Positions 62,948 to 64,000 of a stretch of 64,000 nucleotides of DNA are shown here, piece by piece. A model generated the notes under the pieces. It searched no databases. It saw nothing but the letters and a program-made list of their open reading frames with translations, and was not told the origin of the DNA. Source of the stretch: Streptomyces colonosanans (lineage in GTDB: Bacteria; Actinomycetota; Actinomycetes; Streptomycetales; Streptomycetaceae); NCBI RefSeq assembly GCF_001866645.1, contig NZ_MLYP01000037.1, positions 1 to 64,000 on the forward strand, given 5' to 3'. A program made the translations under genes and the position numbers. The number at the start of each line of letters is the position of its first letter. Positions within the stretch are counted from its first letter, which is position 1.

Positions 62948-64000
62948 TTACGCGAGCCCGGCCCGCTCCAGGGCCTCGGATCCAGCCCGGAGCGAGGCGA
63001 TCCGCTCCTCCAGCGTGAAGCCCGCAGGGGCGAGCGTGAGCGTGGTGACGCCGGCCGCGGCGTAGGCCTTCATCCGGTCGGCGATGCGGTGCACGGAGCC
63101 GAGCAGGGTGGTCTGGTCGATCAGCTCGTGCGGGACGGCGGCGGCAGCACCCTGCTTGTCGCCCGACAGGTACTTGTCCTGGATCTCGGCGGCCGCCTTC
63201 TCGTAGCCCATGCGCTGGGCGAGCCGGTTGTAGAAGTTCTGCTTGCGGCTGCCCATGCCGCCGACATACAGGGCGGTGTAGGGGCGGAAGAAGTCGGCCA
63301 GCGCGGCCACGTCCTTGTCGTCGCCGACGGCGAGCGGGAGTGTCGGGCAGATGTCGAAGCCGTCGAGGGTCCGGCCGGCCTTCTCGCGTCCGGCGCGCAG
63401 ATGCCTGATCGCGGTCTCCTCGAGGTGGTCGGCCGAGGGGAAGATCAGCAGGGCCCCGTCGGCGATCTCGCCGGTCTGCTCCAGGTTCTTGGGGCCGATC
63501 GCGGCGATGTAGAGCGGGATGTGCTCGCGCTCAGGGTGCACGGTCAGCCTGAGCGGCTTGCCGGGGCCGCCGGGCAGCGGGAGGGTCCAGTGCTCGCCCT
63601 CGTACGTCAACCGCTCACGCGCCATCGCCTTGCGCACGATCTCCACGTACTCCCGGGTGCGGGACAGCGGCTTGTCGAACGTGACGCCGTACCAGCCCTC
63701 GGAGACCTGCGGACCGGAGACGCCGAGACCGAGGCGGAAGCGGCCGCCGGAGAGCGAGTCGAGGGTGGCGGCGGTCATCGCGGTCATCGCGGGTTGACGG
63801 GCCGGGATCTGGAAGATGGCGGAGCCGACGTCGATGCGCTCGGTCTGGGCCGCGACCCAGCTGAGCACGGTGGCCGCGTCGGAGCCGTACGCTTCGGCCG
63901 CCCAGCACACCGCGTATCCGAGCCGGTCGGCCTCCTGGGCCACGGCCAGGTTGTCCGCGTCCATCCCGGCGCCCCAGTAGCCGAGGTTGATCCCGAGCTG
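62948..64000 (-). CDS. LLM-class F420-dependent oxidoreductase (partial at window edge)
   Basis: Open from the window edge with at least 350 residues. The luciferase-like monooxygenase fold is shown by LGINLGYWGAG at the edge, then AEAYGSDAATVLSWVAAQTERIDVGSAI, GRFRLGLGVSGPQVSEGWYG and HIPLYIAAIGPKNLEQTGEIADG. The start codon probably lies just outside the window, since these proteins begin MxLGINLGYW. Such enzymes use reduced F420 on unknown substrates. Confidence 0.9.
   Translation of the reverse strand, partial: QLGINLGYWGAGMDADNLAVAQEADRLGYAVCWAAEAYGSDAATVLSWVAAQTERIDVGSAIFQIPARQPAMTAMTAATLDSLSGGRFRLGLGVSGPQVSEGWYGVTFDKPLSRTREYVEIVRKAMARERLTYEGEHWTLPLPGGPGKPLRLTVHPEREHIPLYIAAIGPKNLEQTGEIADGALLIFPSADHLEETAIRHLRAGREKAGRTLDGFDICPTLPLAVGDDKDVAALADFFRPYTALYVGGMGSRKQNFYNRLAQRMGYEKAAAEIQDKYLSGDKQGAAAAVPHELIDQTTLLGSVHRIADRMKAYAAAGVTTLTLAPAGFTLEERIASLRAGSEALERAGLA

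Overview
The window is chromosomal DNA of a Streptomyces or a very close relative. It is very GC-rich, with strong GC bias at third codon positions and many GTG starts. It carries the full actinobacterial pupylation-proteasome locus (pafA, prcA, prcB, pup, dop, arc), mycothiol ligase mshC, the glycerol regulon gylR-glpF-glpK-glpD and a DmdR-type iron box. Gene order matches, from memory, the S. coelicolor SCO1600-SCO1670 region. No rRNA, tRNA or CRISPR array was recognised.

Layout. 0-2.7 kb: the partial start of a Pro-rich protein, an alanine-racemase-fold amino acid deaminase/aldolase and a DUF2510-type membrane protein. 2.9-8.5 kb: a five-gene gamma-glutamylation amine catabolism cassette (SDR, aldehyde dehydrogenase, GlnA4-like glutamine synthetase, GntR regulator, PuuD-like amidotransferase), bracketed by two direct copies of a short inverted-repeat element. 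8.5-11.3 kb: LysR and TDT transporter divergon, then a cupin regulator. 11.7-15.5 kb: an Opu-type betaine transporter whose permease is fused to two substrate-binding domains. 15.7-19.7 kb: 5'-3' exonuclease, siderophore-interacting protein behind an iron box, a deleted ABC exporter remnant, an acetyltransferase and an RluA-type pseudouridine synthase. 19.8-26.8 kb: Ski2-like helicase, tatC, tatA, a small membrane protein, a zinc-ribbon protein and pafC-pafB. 26.9-28.4 kb: two FKBP prolyl isomerases. 28.5-38.5 kb: the proteasome locus, interrupted by an MFS/LacI divergon and by a zinc-finger endonuclease VII-like gene between pup and prcB.

38.8-47.5 kb: 3Fe-4S ferredoxin, secreted protein, tRNA m1A58 methyltransferase trmI, site-2 protease with CBS domains, RecB-like nuclease with an Fe-S cluster, orphan LuxR-type response regulator, peptide-type ABC binding lipoprotein and HAD phosphatase. 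47.7-56.8 kb: metH, then gylR and glpFKD. 57-64 kb: FadR-type regulator, PAC2 protein (ParJ-like), mshC, an uncharacterised trio (kinase-like protein, DUF3090, histidine phosphatase) and a partial F420-type LLM oxidoreductase.

How the genes fit together. Arc unfolds pupylated substrates into the PrcAB chamber, PafA attaches Pup, and Dop activates or removes it. PafBC is the DNA-damage transcriptional activator encoded in the same stretch. GlpF, GlpK and GlpD import and oxidise glycerol under GylR, for which two matching operator-like sequences are visible. The most notable observations are the inverted-repeat elements flanking the amine cassette, the tandem binding domains of the Opu transporter, the atypical nuclease inside the proteasome locus, the kinase-like/DUF3090/phosphatase trio beside mshC, and a gene-orientation-independent strand-composition switch near 34.9 kb.
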